Notes: generated by a model from the letters alone, not told the origin. Positions 1 through 9,349 are shown, counted from the first letter of the stretch. The stretch is DNA of 64,000 nt from Lysobacter capsici (GCF_014779555.2 NZ_CP094357.1:1426001-1490000), one strand, 5' to 3'. Program-made: numbers and translations.

Positions 1-170
1 TCAGCGCGGGCGCGGCGGGGTTCAAGCGTCTGCGCGGTGGGGTGCCGAGCATCGAGTACAGCGCGGTGTATATGCGCCATCTGCCTCGCCCGACGCGACG
101 GGTTCTGACGATCATCTCGGCGCTGACACGGCGAGCCGGCGTGCCGATCATGCGCAGGTTCGAGTTGTGA
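1..170 (+). CDS. C-terminal end of an unidentified protein (5' truncated)
   Basis: A reading frame is already open at the window edge (first full codon at base 3) and runs 55 codons to TGA at 168-170. It ends in a basic stretch with the last residues IMRRFEL. The piece is rich in Arg and has no motif I recognise. Codon use is G+C-rich at third positions, like the neighbouring genes, so it is probably genuine coding sequence. The start and most of the protein lie outside the window. It precedes the Rieske oxygenase by about 80 bp in the same direction, but no functional link can be read from this fragment. Confidence 0.5.
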   Translation, partial: SAGAAGFKRLRGGVPSIEYSAVYMRHLPRPTRRVLTIISALTRRAGVPIMRRFEL

Positions 171-249
171 GGGCGGTTTATCGCCCCAAGCCCACGCAAA
201 CTGGGCGGACGATATGCGCGGTGACGGCAAATCGCGGGATAATCCAGGC

Positions 250-1263
250 ATGACAACCTGGCATGCCTCGCACTACGCACGCTGGTTTCCCGCGCTGTGC
301 ACGGACCGCCTCGGCCATAAACCGGCGGCGGTCACCGTGCTCGATCGACCGATCGTGCTCGGCCGCGCGCGCGATGGGCGGTTGTTCGCGTTGGAAGACC
401 GCTGCCCGCATCGGCATGCGCCGCTGTCGGTGGGGACGCTCACTGAGTCGGGCATTGCGTGTCCGTACCACGGCTGGCGCTTCGATGCTGACGGCCGCTT
501 GTGCGAAATTCCCGGTATGCCGGCGGACTGTCCTTTGCCGCAGGTACGTGTACGCAACATCGCGGTGCGCGAACAGGATGGCCTGATCTGGCTGCGCCTG
601 GACGGGCGCGACGAAGGCGCGTTGCCGCGCATGTTGAACGAGAACTCCGCAGGTTCGCGGCGGTTCCTGTGGCAGACGCAATGGCAGGCGCATGTCGTCG
701 ATGCGATCGAGAATTTTCTCGATCCGATGCACACACATTGGATTCACCCCGGCCTGGTGCGCAGCGGCGGCGAACGGCAGCCGATGACGGCGCGATTCGA
801 ACCCGACGATGCCGGGTTCAAGGTGATCTATCGCGATCAGCCGCGGCAGTCGGGTCTGTTGTACCGCCTGTTCGAATCGCCGCGCGAAAGCGAGCAGGCC
901 ATCTTCGACGCACCGGGCAGCGCGCAGATCGAGTACCGCTACGTCAACGGCGGGATCGTTCGCATCAGCCTGCATTTCACCCCGCAGACCCGCGACATCA
1001 CCTCGGTGTTCGCGAGCTTGCACGTGGAAAACCGTTGGGCGCCGGCGTGGCTGGTACGTCGTCTGGTGTGGCCGTTCCTCAAGCGCGTCAACGATCAGGA
1101 CGCGCGCATGCTGGCGATGCAGTCGGCCAATCTGCAGCGCTTTCCGGGCGTGCGCGGCGCATCGACCCAGCTCGATCTGGTGCGGCCGTGGGTCGAGACG
1201 TTCTGGCAGACCGGCGAGGCACCGGCCGATGAGCAGGCCCACGAGGCGCGGATCCTGCTGTAA
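250..1263 (+). CDS. Rieske-type aromatic ring-hydroxylating oxygenase, alpha subunit
   Basis: This is a 337-residue Rieske non-heme iron oxygenase of the short, vanillate-demethylase-like type. The N-terminal Rieske [2Fe-2S] ligands are visible as CPHRH (about residue 50) and CPYHGW (about residue 70). The mononuclear iron site follows in the segment ENFLDPMHTHWIH, which carries the usual Asp-x2-His-x4-His arrangement. Such enzymes hydroxylate or O-/N-demethylate aromatic or cyclic substrates using electrons from a partner reductase, and no reductase gene is adjacent. An in-frame ATG at 214 would add 12 residues. I prefer ATG 250 because MTTWHASHYARW matches where family members begin. The substrate cannot be read from the sequence. 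Confidence 0.88.
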   Translation: MTTWHASHYARWFPALCTDRLGHKPAAVTVLDRPIVLGRARDGRLFALEDRCPHRHAPLSVGTLTESGIACPYHGWRFDADGRLCEIPGMPADCPLPQVRVRNIAVREQDGLIWLRLDGRDEGALPRMLNENSAGSRRFLWQTQWQAHVVDAIENFLDPMHTHWIHPGLVRSGGERQPMTARFEPDDAGFKVIYRDQPRQSGLLYRLFESPRESEQAIFDAPGSAQIEYRYVNGGIVRISLHFTPQTRDITSVFASLHVENRWAPAWLVRRLVWPFLKRVNDQDARMLAMQSANLQRFPGVRGASTQLDLVRPWVETFWQTGEAPADEQAHEARILL

Positions 1264-1283
1264 GGCCGATGCCGGGGCTCAGT

Positions 1284-3125
1284 TCAGTGCGAGTCCGGCG
1301 TTGGCTTCTTGTCCGCCGCGACCGCCGCGGAGGTCTTGTCCGACTTCATCGCCAGCCGCGTCTTCGCGCGTTCTTCCTCAGAATCCATTTCGAACTGCAC
1401 CAGCTTGCCGTCGTCGCCGAACTGGAAGTCCGACCAGCGGCGCGGCACCGCCTTGACTTGCCCCGCGCGCATCGCCGGGGCGACGGTTTCGGCGCGATCG
1501 CCGAGATAGCTGCGGCCGATCTTGTCCCACAGGCCGTCTTCCAGGCTATAGACGAAGCAGGTCGCACCGTATTGCACGGTGTTGCACAACAGGTAGTCGT
1601 TGCGGCCGTTGTGGTCGAGGTCCGGCGTCATCAGCACGCATTGCGAATCGGCATTCAGACAGTCCGGCGTGGGCAGCCGTTGGGCGATCAGGGCCTGCAG
1701 CCACACCGTATCGGGTTGATCGGCGCCCGGCGCGATCTGGATATGTCGCAGCGCCGCAGCGACGGTGTCGGCCTGGGCCTGGACGCGATCGTCCATGCTG
1801 TATTCCCACGGATTTTTCATTTTGAGCACGCGTTCGAGCTTGGCGCTTTGCTTGTCGCCGGCGAATCGCGGATCGCTGCGCAGGCCCTGCAAGGCTTCGT
1901 AGCCGCGCCGGCCGTTCTGGAAACGCAGGTGGCTGAGGTCGAATTCTTCCGCCGGGGTGCGGCCTTCGCGCAGACGCGCGAGTTGATCGTTGACGGTGAG
2001 GCGGTGCGGGTCGAGCACCAGCGAGTTTGCCGCGACCGCGAACGCCATGGCCACCAGCGAGACGATCACGTTGACCCGCATCAGCCCGTGCAGCCAGCCC
2101 AGGCGCGGTCGCAATGCGGCCCAGGCGTAACCGAACGCGTACGCGGTCAGCACGACCGAGGCGATCACCGCCCACAGGCGTTCGGCGGTCCAGCCGTACT
2201 GGCCGATGCGCAAGGCCAGCGCGTACAACCCCAGCATCGCGTAAATCGGCAGGATCAGCAGCGCCGCTTCGACCACTCGCCGCAGCCAGCGCGGATACGG
2301 CGGCTCGCCGTTGCCGTCCTGGTACACCGCGTTGACGAACAGCACCATCACCGCGATCAGGCACATCAGGATCAAGGTCGCCGAGCGGGTCCGCCACAGC
2401 GCGTCCAGGCCGGTGAACGGCAGGCTGATCACGAACAAGATCGCGATCACCGCGACCAGCGGCAGCAGCCCTTTGAAGATCGCGAACAGAATCTGCCGCG
2501 CGACCTGCACCGGCCGCTGCTGGGTGCGGCCGACCAGCACGCCCAGGCCGATCATGATCCCGCTGGCGAGATGGATGAAGCTGCGCATGGTGAACAGATC
2601 GGCGAAGAACTGGATGCCGATCAGCTTGAACAGCACCGCGCACAGGCCGAGCACCGCCCAGCAGATGCCGACGAACACCGCGGTCAACAGCAAGGTCAGC
2701 GCGTTCTGCCAGCCGTGCTCGAACAGTTGATCGTAGGACGCGCGCCAGCGGCCGCTGTCCAGGCGGCATTGCAGATAGGGCAGGGCGATGAACAAGGCGA
2801 TCGCCAGGCTCGCGCCGAACGGCCACAGCACCGCGCTGGCGCTGATGTCGGGCGCGCCGGTCGCGCTCCAGCCGGCCCACCACGCCAGCAGCAGATAAAT
2901 CGCGCCGATGCCGACCGCGTGTTGCCAGAAGCGCGCGTCATTCAGGCGCTGCACCGACAGTATCATCATCGTCGGCACCGACAACACGATGACGTAGCCG
3001 CACACTTCCAGGCCGCTGTTGGCGAACGGGCCGATCCGCAGCAGATACAGCAGCAAGCCCTGCAACAGCGCGACCAGGACGATGAACGAGCGCGTGGCGG
3101 CGGACAGGGTGGAGGGCGAGGTCAT
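1284..3125 (-). CDS. DUF4153 family polytopic membrane protein
   Basis: A 613-residue inner-membrane protein with about ten hydrophobic helices in its first 400 residues, followed by a soluble C-terminal part. The order and spacing of the helices fit the DUF4153 family, whose function is unknown. The soluble region contains DLDHNGRNDYLLCN, which resembles a calcium-binding FG-GAP type loop, and it ends in a charged, Lys-rich tail. The start at 3125 is chosen because AAAGGA lies about 8 bases upstream; the open frame extends to 3206 without a good ribosome site. It is convergent with the Rieske gene, with a 20-bp gap. Confidence 0.75.
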   Translation of the reverse strand: MTSPSTLSAATRSFIVLVALLQGLLLYLLRIGPFANSGLEVCGYVIVLSVPTMMILSVQRLNDARFWQHAVGIGAIYLLLAWWAGWSATGAPDISASAVLWPFGASLAIALFIALPYLQCRLDSGRWRASYDQLFEHGWQNALTLLLTAVFVGICWAVLGLCAVLFKLIGIQFFADLFTMRSFIHLASGIMIGLGVLVGRTQQRPVQVARQILFAIFKGLLPLVAVIAILFVISLPFTGLDALWRTRSATLILMCLIAVMVLFVNAVYQDGNGEPPYPRWLRRVVEAALLILPIYAMLGLYALALRIGQYGWTAERLWAVIASVVLTAYAFGYAWAALRPRLGWLHGLMRVNVIVSLVAMAFAVAANSLVLDPHRLTVNDQLARLREGRTPAEEFDLSHLRFQNGRRGYEALQGLRSDPRFAGDKQSAKLERVLKMKNPWEYSMDDRVQAQADTVAAALRHIQIAPGADQPDTVWLQALIAQRLPTPDCLNADSQCVLMTPDLDHNGRNDYLLCNTVQYGATCFVYSLEDGLWDKIGRSYLGDRAETVAPAMRAGQVKAVPRRWSDFQFGDDGKLVQFEMDSEEERAKTRLAMKSDKTSAAVAADKKPTPDSH

Positions 3126-3228
3126 GCGGAATCCTTTGCGATCAGCTTGGTAAGCGGCGCATCGCGCGGCGCGCGCCGGGGCGGCGCGCATCGCGATGTC
3201 GTCCATGACGATGGGGCGGGCGTGACGG

Positions 3229-4008
3229 TCAGCGGGTCTTCTTCGCCGCGGGCTTGGCGCTCGCGGTTTTCTTTGCGACGGGTTTCTTGCTTGCCGCTGG
3301 TTTGGCGGCTGCTTTCTTGGCCGGCGCCGGCTTGCCGACGCTCTTCTTGGCGACAGTTTTATCGACGGCCTTGGCGGGCGCGGCCTTTGCGTCGCCGGCT
3401 TTCCGCGCTGTGGATCCGGCGGACTTCGAAGCGGGCTTCAGTGCCGCGGCTTGTTCGCGCGCTCGCCGCCAGTACGGCTTGAGCTTGTCGATGCGCTGAT
3501 AGGCCGGGCAGCTTTCGCGATGCGCGCCGGGCAGGTAGCTCAGACTCATCAGGAATTCGTTGGTGATCTCGCCGCCGGTGAAGCGGAAGGTCTTCTTGAA
3601 CAATTTGATCCAGTCGGCTTTCTCGCGCGGCCGGCCGTCGAGCATTTGATGCGCATCTAGCCATTGGGCAAAGCCGCCGTGGCTGGCGCGCAGGCTCTGG
3701 ATCACCTGGGCGTTGTGGATCGCCGCATCGACCTTGAGCCGGTTGCGGATGATGCCGGCGTCCTCGAGCAGGCGCAGGCGCTCGGCCTGTCCGTACGCGG
3801 CGACCTTGTCGACCACGAAACCGTCGTAGGCGCGGCGGAAGCCCTCGCGCTTGCGCAGGATGGTTTCCCAGCTCAGCCCGGCCTGGTTGATTTCCAGGAT
3901 CAGGCGCTCGAACAGGTCCGATTCGTCGCGTTGCGGGAAGCCGTACTCGCGGTCGTGGTACTCGCCATGGACGGGATGGTTTGGGGCGATATTGCAGTAG
4001 CCCGACAT
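3229..4008 (-). CDS. tag: DNA-3-methyladenine glycosylase I with Lys/Ala-rich C-terminal tail
   Basis: A base-excision repair glycosylase that removes N3-methyladenine from alkylated DNA. The 259-residue protein starts [19 protein letters not shown], matching the TAG N-terminus, and carries the zinc-snap ligands: Cys5 and His18 at the N-terminus and the HRESC segment near residue 180. The glycosylase fold ends near residue 195. After it comes a tail of about 65 residues made of AAKK, PAKK and KPAAK-like units, as in bacterial histone-H1-like proteins. The ATG at 4008 is preceded by GAGG five bases upstream. The tail is absent from the E. coli enzyme (187 residues) and may add non-specific DNA binding, which is my inference. 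Confidence 0.92.
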   Translation of the reverse strand: MSGYCNIAPNHPVHGEYHDREYGFPQRDESDLFERLILEINQAGLSWETILRKREGFRRAYDGFVVDKVAAYGQAERLRLLEDAGIIRNRLKVDAAIHNAQVIQSLRASHGGFAQWLDAHQMLDGRPREKADWIKLFKKTFRFTGGEITNEFLMSLSYLPGAHRESCPAYQRIDKLKPYWRRAREQAAALKPASKSAGSTARKAGDAKAAPAKAVDKTVAKKSVGKPAPAKKAAAKPAASKKPVAKKTASAKPAAKKTR

Positions 4009-4305
4009 GAAAGCCTCGAAGGAGCGCGCTCGAACCGGCGCGGCACTGGATTGTCGGCGCGCCGCCTGGGCGAATCCAGTGGCGGCGCGGATCGGTGGGC
4101 CGCGGACCGCCGCCGGGGGCGGGCGCCGGCGGCTCACGCCGGCTCACGCGCCGCTCGGGCGCGGTCTATCAAGGTTTGGGCGGGATTCGACCGGGTCGGG
4201 CCGGAGCCCGCCCCGGGCGGACATCGGCCCGCGGCCGAACCCGAAGCTGCGCGCCAGCACCCGTTTTCGCGGCCCGCAGCCGCGCCCGGCACGTTAGAAT
4301 GGGCC

Positions 4306-4872
4306 ATGCCCGTGATGCCGACACCCCTTGCCAATCAGGTCCTGATCGCGCTGTCCGCGCTGGCCGATACCAATTTTTCGCGCAGCGTCGCCTTGATCTG
4401 CCAACACGACGACGACGGTGCCATGGGCATCGTGGTCAATCGTCCGTCGGAATACACGCTCGGCGAAGTGTTCGGACAGATGGGCGTGGACGGCGGCGAC
4501 GAATCGCTGCGCGCGCAGGTCGTGCTGGCCGGCGGCCCGGTTCATCCCGAGCGCGGCTTCGTGCTGCACGACGGCGGTACCCGCTGGGATTCGACCCTGG
4601 TCATCGGCAGCGGCCTGTACCTGACCACCTCGCGCGACATCCTCGAGGCCATGGCCGCGGGCGAAGGCCCGGACAACGCCGTGGTCGCGCTGGGTTGCGC
4701 CGGCTGGGGTTCGGGCCAGCTCGAACACGAAATCACCGAGAACGATTGGCTGACCGCGCCGGCCGACGCCGAGCTGCTGTTCGAACTGCCGCTGGACGCG
4801 CGCTGGCAGGCCGCGGCCGGGCGCATCGGCGTCGATCTCGCCCATCTGGCCGATTACGCCGGGCACGCATGA
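4306..4872 (+). CDS. yqgE: YqgE/AlgH family protein
   Basis: A 188-residue member of the YqgE/AlgH (UPF0301) family. Family features are visible: LANQVLIA at the N-terminus, [15 protein letters not shown], the [13 protein letters not shown] segment and [15 protein letters not shown] near the C-terminus. The biochemical role is unknown; in pseudomonads AlgH affects alginate and virulence gene expression. The start at ATG 4306 fits the family N-terminus; the frame is open far upstream but that part is not conserved-looking. Its TGA overlaps the ATG of ruvX (ATGA at 4869-4872), so the two are translationally coupled, the arrangement common across proteobacteria. Confidence 0.93.
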   Translation: MPVMPTPLANQVLIALSALADTNFSRSVALICQHDDDGAMGIVVNRPSEYTLGEVFGQMGVDGGDESLRAQVVLAGGPVHPERGFVLHDGGTRWDSTLVIGSGLYLTTSRDILEAMAAGEGPDNAVVALGCAGWGSGQLEHEITENDWLTAPADAELLFELPLDARWQAAAGRIGVDLAHLADYAGHA

Positions 4873-5357
4873 GCTCGGAAGCGAGCCATTCGACCATCCG
4901 CAGCGACGGCACCGTGCTCGGATTCGATGTCGGTTCGCGCCGGATCGGGGTCGCGGTCGGCAGCGCGTTCGGCTATGGCGCGCGCGCGCTGGCGGTGATC
5001 GACGTGCACGGCGGCGGCCCGGACTGGGGCGCGATCGATCGCGTGCTCAAGGAATGGCGCCCCGATGGTTTGATCGTCGGCGACCCGATGACGCTCGAAG
5101 GCGGCGACCAGCCCGCGCGCGTGCGCGCGCTGAGCTTCGCGCGGCAATTGCGTCAGCGTTACAAATTGCCGGTGGTGATGGTCGACGAGCGTTCCAGCTC
5201 GGTCGAGGCCGCGCACCGTTTCGCCGCCGATCGCGCCGAAGGCCGCAAGCGCCGCCGCGACGCCGAAGCCCTCGATGCGGTGGCCGCGGCGGTGATCGTC
5301 GAACGCTGGGCGGCGTCTCCCGGCGACGCCACCGATATCGACCTGATTCCGCCCTGA
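4869..5357 (+). CDS. ruvX: Holliday junction resolvase-like / pre-16S rRNA nuclease YqgF
   Basis: A 162-residue RNase-H-fold protein of the YqgF family, which in E. coli completes 5' maturation of 16S rRNA; it was earlier proposed as an alternative Holliday junction resolvase. The N-terminal [14 protein letters not shown] carries the first catalytic Asp, VGDPMTLEG follows near residue 77, and [10 protein letters not shown] carries the conserved acidic residue near 105. A final acidic cluster ([11 protein letters not shown]) provides the last metal ligand. It overlaps yqgE by four bases and is followed 31 bp later by pyrB in the same direction. Confidence 0.92.
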   Translation: MSSEASHSTIRSDGTVLGFDVGSRRIGVAVGSAFGYGARALAVIDVHGGGPDWGAIDRVLKEWRPDGLIVGDPMTLEGGDQPARVRALSFARQLRQRYKLPVVMVDERSSSVEAAHRFAADRAEGRKRRRDAEALDAVAAAVIVERWAASPGDATDIDLIPP

Positions 5358-5388
5358 CTTACCCGCCCGCTCTCATCAGTCCGCTCCC

Positions 5389-6321
5389 ATGAATTCCTCC
5401 GTTTCCCCCGCTGGTTCGCGCCATCTGCTGAGCCTGCGCGACAGCACGCGCGCATCGCTCGACGCCTTGTTGATCCGCGCGCAGGCCTTCGCCGAAGGCC
5501 ACTACGACAGTCGCGCGCTGGCCGGCATCGCGGTGTGCACGTTGTTTTTCGAGCCGTCCACGCGCACCCGTTTGAGTTTTCAGCTGGCCGCGCAGCAGCT
5601 CGGCGCGCATGTGCTGAACTTCGACGCGTCCACTTCGTCGACCAGCAAGGGCGAGACCGCGCTGGACACGCTCAAGAACATCGAGGCGATGGGCGTGCGC
5701 GGTTTCGTCATCCGCCATCGCGAGGACGGCGCGGTCGCCGCGCTCGCCGAGCAGGCGCGCGAAGGCACTTGCCTGATCAATGCCGGCGATGGACGCAGCG
5801 CGCACCCGACCCAGGGCCTGCTCGACATGCTGACCCTGCGCCAGGCCAAGGGCGCGGATTTTTCCGCGTTGCGCGTGGCCTTGATCGGCGACGTCAAGCA
5901 TTCGCGCGTGGCGCGCTCGGACCTGCAGGCGCTGCGCGCGCTGGGCGCCGGCGAGATCCGCGTATGCGGCCCGGCCTCGCTGTTGCCCGACGACGGCACC
6001 TTGGACGGCTGCGTGGTCACCCAGGATTTCGATGCCGCGCTGGACGGCGTGGACGCGGTAATGATGCTGCGTCTGCAGCGCGAACGCATGGAAGAAGGCC
6101 TGGTCGCATCGCTGGACGATTATCACCGCGATTACGGCCTGACCGCGACGCGCCTGCGCCGCGCCGCCGCCGATGCGGTGGTGATGCATCCCGGCCCGAT
6201 GAACCGCGGGGTCGAGATCACCGACGAAGTGGCCGATGGTCCGCAGTCGCTGATTTTGACTCAGGTCGCCAACGGCGTGGCGGTGCGCATGGCGGTGCTG
6301 GAAACCCTGCTGAAGGGCTGA
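5389..6321 (+). CDS. pyrB: aspartate carbamoyltransferase catalytic subunit
   Basis: A 310-residue ATCase that condenses carbamoyl phosphate with aspartate in the first committed step of pyrimidine synthesis. The carbamoyl-phosphate loop is seen as FEPSTRTRLSF (about residue 53), the second-domain signature as HPTQGLLDML (about residue 141), and the C-terminal MHPGPMNRGVEI. It follows yqgE-ruvX in the same direction, an order found widely in gammaproteobacteria. No pyrI regulatory subunit or pyrC-like partner is present in the window, so this enzyme probably acts without a local regulatory subunit. Confidence 0.96.
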   Translation: MNSSVSPAGSRHLLSLRDSTRASLDALLIRAQAFAEGHYDSRALAGIAVCTLFFEPSTRTRLSFQLAAQQLGAHVLNFDASTSSTSKGETALDTLKNIEAMGVRGFVIRHREDGAVAALAEQAREGTCLINAGDGRSAHPTQGLLDMLTLRQAKGADFSALRVALIGDVKHSRVARSDLQALRALGAGEIRVCGPASLLPDDGTLDGCVVTQDFDAALDGVDAVMMLRLQRERMEEGLVASLDDYHRDYGLTATRLRRAAADAVVMHPGPMNRGVEITDEVADGPQSLILTQVANGVAVRMAVLETLLKG

Positions 6322-6366
6322 CTTTCGCCGCGTCGGGTTGATGCGGCGGCTTACCTGGATATCGAC

Positions 6367-6579
6367 ATGATCGTGAAAGACAGCAACGGCACCGTGCTCG
6401 CCGATGGCGATTCGGTGCTGCTGATCAAGGACCTGAAAGTGAAAGGCACCTCGGTGACGCTCAAGCGCGGCACCTTGTGCAAGAACATCCGCCTGACCGA
6501 CGAGGAAGACGAGATCGAGTGCAACGTCGACAAGGTCAAGGGGCTGGTGTTGCGGACTGAGTTTTTGAAGAAGGCGTAA
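6367..6579 (+). CDS. YjdM (PhnA-domain) protein lacking the zinc-ribbon half
   Basis: A 70-residue protein that corresponds to the C-terminal domain of E. coli YjdM (formerly PhnA). The conserved VKDSNGTVLADGD, LIKDLKVKG, GTLCKNIRL and EFLKKA segments are all present. The N-terminal zinc-ribbon half of YjdM is missing; the ATG follows pyrB by 45 bp and no in-frame zinc ribbon lies upstream. Despite its old name the family has no proven part in phosphonate use. It may be cotranscribed with pyrB. I am confident of the domain but not of any function. Confidence 0.85.
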   Translation: MIVKDSNGTVLADGDSVLLIKDLKVKGTSVTLKRGTLCKNIRLTDEEDEIECNVDKVKGLVLRTEFLKKA

Positions 6580-6741
6580 TCGCGCGGGGAGAGAAAATCC
6601 CCGCTATCGCTTGAAAGGCGGAAGACAGGCGGTGACGCCGAAGATGCATGTCGTCGCCGGCAGCTGATTGCCGGTATGCGCGTTCCCAGGTAGCGGGTAT
6701 TCGCGCTTGTCTCCGCCTGGTTTTTTCGACGGCAGGCAGGC

Positions 6742-7644
6742 TCATCGCCGCTTCGCCTCCTGGCGATAATGCACGAAGCTGCCCACGCAAGCGCCATCGA
6801 GCGCATTGGGATAGATCGTCGTAAAACTTCCCGGCGGATGCGCCTCGTATACGACGGCCTGATCTTGCCTGGGGAACGCGCGTGCACCGGTACGGGTGGC
6901 CGCCCGGTCAATCGGGAAACACGGTTTCGCCGCCAGGGTCAGGCTGATCCCGAAAATCTTGCCGCCCGCGGAATGCGAACGAAGCCGGAGCAGTTGGGCG
7001 TCGCCGACGGCTTTGTCCGCCGCGTCCAATCCGGCGGTGCGCGCCTGTTCCAGTTCGGCCGAGGCCTTTTGCAGATCGGCGGGCTCGCTCGATAAAAGCA
7101 GATCCAGCACGCGCGAAAAGGCGACGCGACCGGAGGCTCGCTCGGCCTCGTCGGATTGCGATTCGGCGGGCGTGGCGCGGTCGAGACTCAGATGCCCCAG
7201 GCAAGCCCTGTCATGGCCCTGAGCCGAGAACCCGCCGCGCACACCGATCGCTTCGAAAGCGAAACCGTCATCGTGCGCGAACGCAAGCCTCGCATAGGTC
7301 TTGGCTACGACCTCGCTCAGGGCGATGCAGTCCGATGGCGCAACCATCAGCGTCAGACCGGTGACGCTGCCGTTTCGCTCGTGGATTGCCCACTTGGTTA
7401 GCCGGGTGCCGTCCGCCAGCGTGACGGGGGCGTCGCTGGCCTTCAGCTCGCCGTTCTTGCGCAAGACTTTGACGATGTCATCGAAGCCGTCGCCGCGCTG
7501 GGTCGTGATCGAGGTCAGAGCATCGAGCAACAAGCCGTTGTCTGGAGTCCGGGAGGCTGGCTGCGTGTTTGCGCACGAAGATAATGCGCAGGGCAGTATC
7601 GCCAGGCCGCTCACCTTGAGTGCGTCGACGCTCATTGCATCCAT
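6742..7644 (-). CDS. hypothetical lipoprotein
   Basis: About 300 residues. Starting at ATG 7644 (MDAMSV), the protein has a short hydrophobic segment and the lipobox-like LSSC near residue 21, so it is probably an outer-membrane or periplasmic lipoprotein. A frame extension to 7734 exists but would bury the signal. The mature part has two Cys-containing segments (SDCIAL, RACLGHL) and no recognisable domain. The alternative start MSVDAL lies three codons downstream. The 3' end faces the yjdM-like gene across 160 bp in which I see no gene. Confidence 0.55.
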   Translation of the reverse strand: MDAMSVDALKVSGLAILPCALSSCANTQPASRTPDNGLLLDALTSITTQRGDGFDDIVKVLRKNGELKASDAPVTLADGTRLTKWAIHERNGSVTGLTLMVAPSDCIALSEVVAKTYARLAFAHDDGFAFEAIGVRGGFSAQGHDRACLGHLSLDRATPAESQSDEAERASGRVAFSRVLDLLLSSEPADLQKASAELEQARTAGLDAADKAVGDAQLLRLRSHSAGGKIFGISLTLAAKPCFPIDRAATRTGARAFPRQDQAVVYEAHPPGSFTTIYPNALDGACVGSFVHYRQEAKRR

Positions 7645-7684
7645 CTTCGCTAACAGCGCTGTGCGGTGCCTGATGAAAGAATGT

Positions 7685-8533
7685 TCACGGCCGATGTTGC
7701 GCGAACACCCATGGCCACAACTCCGCCGTCGCATACGCCGGGTCCCAGGAGTTATGGTCGGCGTCGGGAAATTCGGTGTAGCGCACGTCGGCGCCGGCGC
7801 GCTTGAGCGCGGCGCTCATGTCGCGCGAGTAACGCGGCGGAACCACGTCGTCCTGCGCGCCATGGAAAATCCAGAACGGGATGCCGCGCAGCTTGCGCGC
7901 GGCGGCGTCCAGGTCCAAGGCTCCGCCCAGCGCGGCGATGCGCTCGGCGTCGTAGGCCTTCGGCGGGTCGTAGCCTCCGCAGATCGGCACCACCGCGGCG
8001 AAGCGGTCGGGTTGCATCAGGGCCAGTTCGTAGCTCGCATAACCGCCCATCGACAGGCCGGTCAGCACGATGCGCTTGGGATCGGCGTTGAATTCGGCCT
8101 GGGCGCGGTCGAGAATTTTCAGCGCGGTGCCGGCGAAACGGTCGGCATCGATCTGGTCGGTGTGCATCTGCGGGAACACTACGATCGCCGGGAAGTCGTC
8201 CATGCGTTCGCGGATGATCGGGCCGAGCCCGACCTCGACCTGCTTGCGGTTGTCGTCGCCGCGTTCGCCCGAGCCGTGCAGGAACACGATCAGCGCGGGC
8301 CGTTCGCCGCCGGCCTTGAGCGAGGGCACGAACACTTGATAGCGATGCACGACACCGTGGTCGAGCACCAGTTCGCGGCTCAGGAAACGGCCGTGTTCGC
8401 GTGAATCGGTCATGGCGGAGGACTCCGGAGGCGGGGTTCGCGGCGACGGCGCATGGCTGCACGCGGCGATCAGCGCGATCGAAGCGGACCACAACAGCGC
8501 GGCGGCGAATCGCAGCGGGCGGCAACGGCGCAT
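7685..8533 (-). CDS. alpha/beta-hydrolase (esterase, prolyl-oligopeptidase/PHB-depolymerase-like), lipoprotein
   Basis: A secreted alpha/beta-hydrolase of about 282 residues. The oxyanion segment VFLHGSGERGDD precedes the nucleophile elbow GLSMGGY (Ser in GxSxG); the acid and His are probably in the FHGAQDDVVP and DADHNSW segments near the C-terminus. The N-terminus is Arg-rich, hydrophobic and ends in the lipobox LIAAC, so it is probably a lipoprotein. Two ATGs lie six bases apart (8539 and 8533). GGAGG is one base from the first and seven from the second, so 8533 is preferred. The natural ester substrate is unknown. Confidence 0.8.
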   Translation of the reverse strand: MRRCRPLRFAAALLWSASIALIAACSHAPSPRTPPPESSAMTDSREHGRFLSRELVLDHGVVHRYQVFVPSLKAGGERPALIVFLHGSGERGDDNRKQVEVGLGPIIRERMDDFPAIVVFPQMHTDQIDADRFAGTALKILDRAQAEFNADPKRIVLTGLSMGGYASYELALMQPDRFAAVVPICGGYDPPKAYDAERIAALGGALDLDAAARKLRGIPFWIFHGAQDDVVPPRYSRDMSAALKRAGADVRYTEFPDADHNSWDPAYATAELWPWVFAQHRP

Positions 8534-8656
8534 CGGCATCCTCCGGGGCGGGATATCCGCATCATCGGTTGCGGCCGTCAACGATTCAAGCGCGTGCCGG
8601 TTGACTGTCGCTGACGAATCGCGGCGATGGGCCACGATCCGCAAGGGGCGGCCGAT

Positions 8657-9349
8657 TCAGGCCCGCGCGGCCAGACGTTCATGCAGCAACCGCTGCGCCG
8701 CCAGGATCGCTTCGGCGCTGAGTTGGAACTTGCGCTTCGGCCCGCTGTTCGCGGTCCACGCGAAGCGGCGCCACAGCGCCAGCGGCACGCCGTTTTCCAC
8801 GCTCCAGCCTTGCAGACGGCGCAGCAGGGTTTCGGTGTAGGCGTACAGCGCCAGCGCTTCGCGCAGGTCGGCGTCGCGCATCAGCGCGCTCACTTCGGAT
8901 TCTTCGAGCAGGCGTTCGTGTTCAAGCGCCAGGGCATCGAGGCAGTCGCGCATGCGGCGGTCGGCGCGGCGCTGGTCGCCGTTGCTGAGCGGGCGCGAGC
9001 GCAGGCTCGGTGCGTGGATGAACCAGCTGCACATCTGGCAGAAGCAGTGCGCATCCGGTGAATACCGGCGCAGGCCCGGCTCGGCGACCAGACGATGGCC
9101 GTCGCTCAAGTAACTGGCGAACAGATTGCAGAATTCGCTCAGATGCTCGCGCTGCGGGCGCGCGTCGGGCGGAAATTCGCCGTAGTGGCGTTCGATCCAT
9201 GCGGCGGCGGCGCGGGGATCGTCGGCGTAGGCGTGGGCGGCGTCGAATGCGATGAAGCCGCGCTGGATGCCGTCGGCCATCCATCGCAACAGCGCGTAGC
9301 TGCGTGCCTGCAGGCCGACTGCGTGTTCGAGAGCGTCAGGTTGGAACAT
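8657..9349 (-). CDS. conserved-looking hypothetical protein with a CxCxxC cluster
   Basis: A 230-residue soluble protein that I do not recognise. It starts MFQPDALEHAVGL and is rich in helices. Near residue 102 it has CFCQMCSWFIH, a tight cluster of three Cys followed by His that could bind a metal. A Trp/Arg-rich segment (WRRFAW, GPKRKFQL) follows near the C-terminus. No signal peptide or membrane helix is visible. Codon use matches the surrounding genes. It stands alone between the esterase and mgtE. Confidence 0.6.
   Translation of the reverse strand: MFQPDALEHAVGLQARSYALLRWMADGIQRGFIAFDAAHAYADDPRAAAAWIERHYGEFPPDARPQREHLSEFCNLFASYLSDGHRLVAEPGLRRYSPDAHCFCQMCSWFIHAPSLRSRPLSNGDQRRADRRMRDCLDALALEHERLLEESEVSALMRDADLREALALYAYTETLLRRLQGWSVENGVPLALWRRFAWTANSGPKRKFQLSAEAILAAQRLLHERLAARA

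Noticed and set aside
1269-3482. A 737-codon open frame on the plus strand opposite the DUF4153 gene
   Set aside because: Its product is almost only Arg, Gln, His, Asp and Ala, the signature of an antisense frame to a G+C-rich gene; the minus-strand frame has clear membrane helices and a ribosome site.
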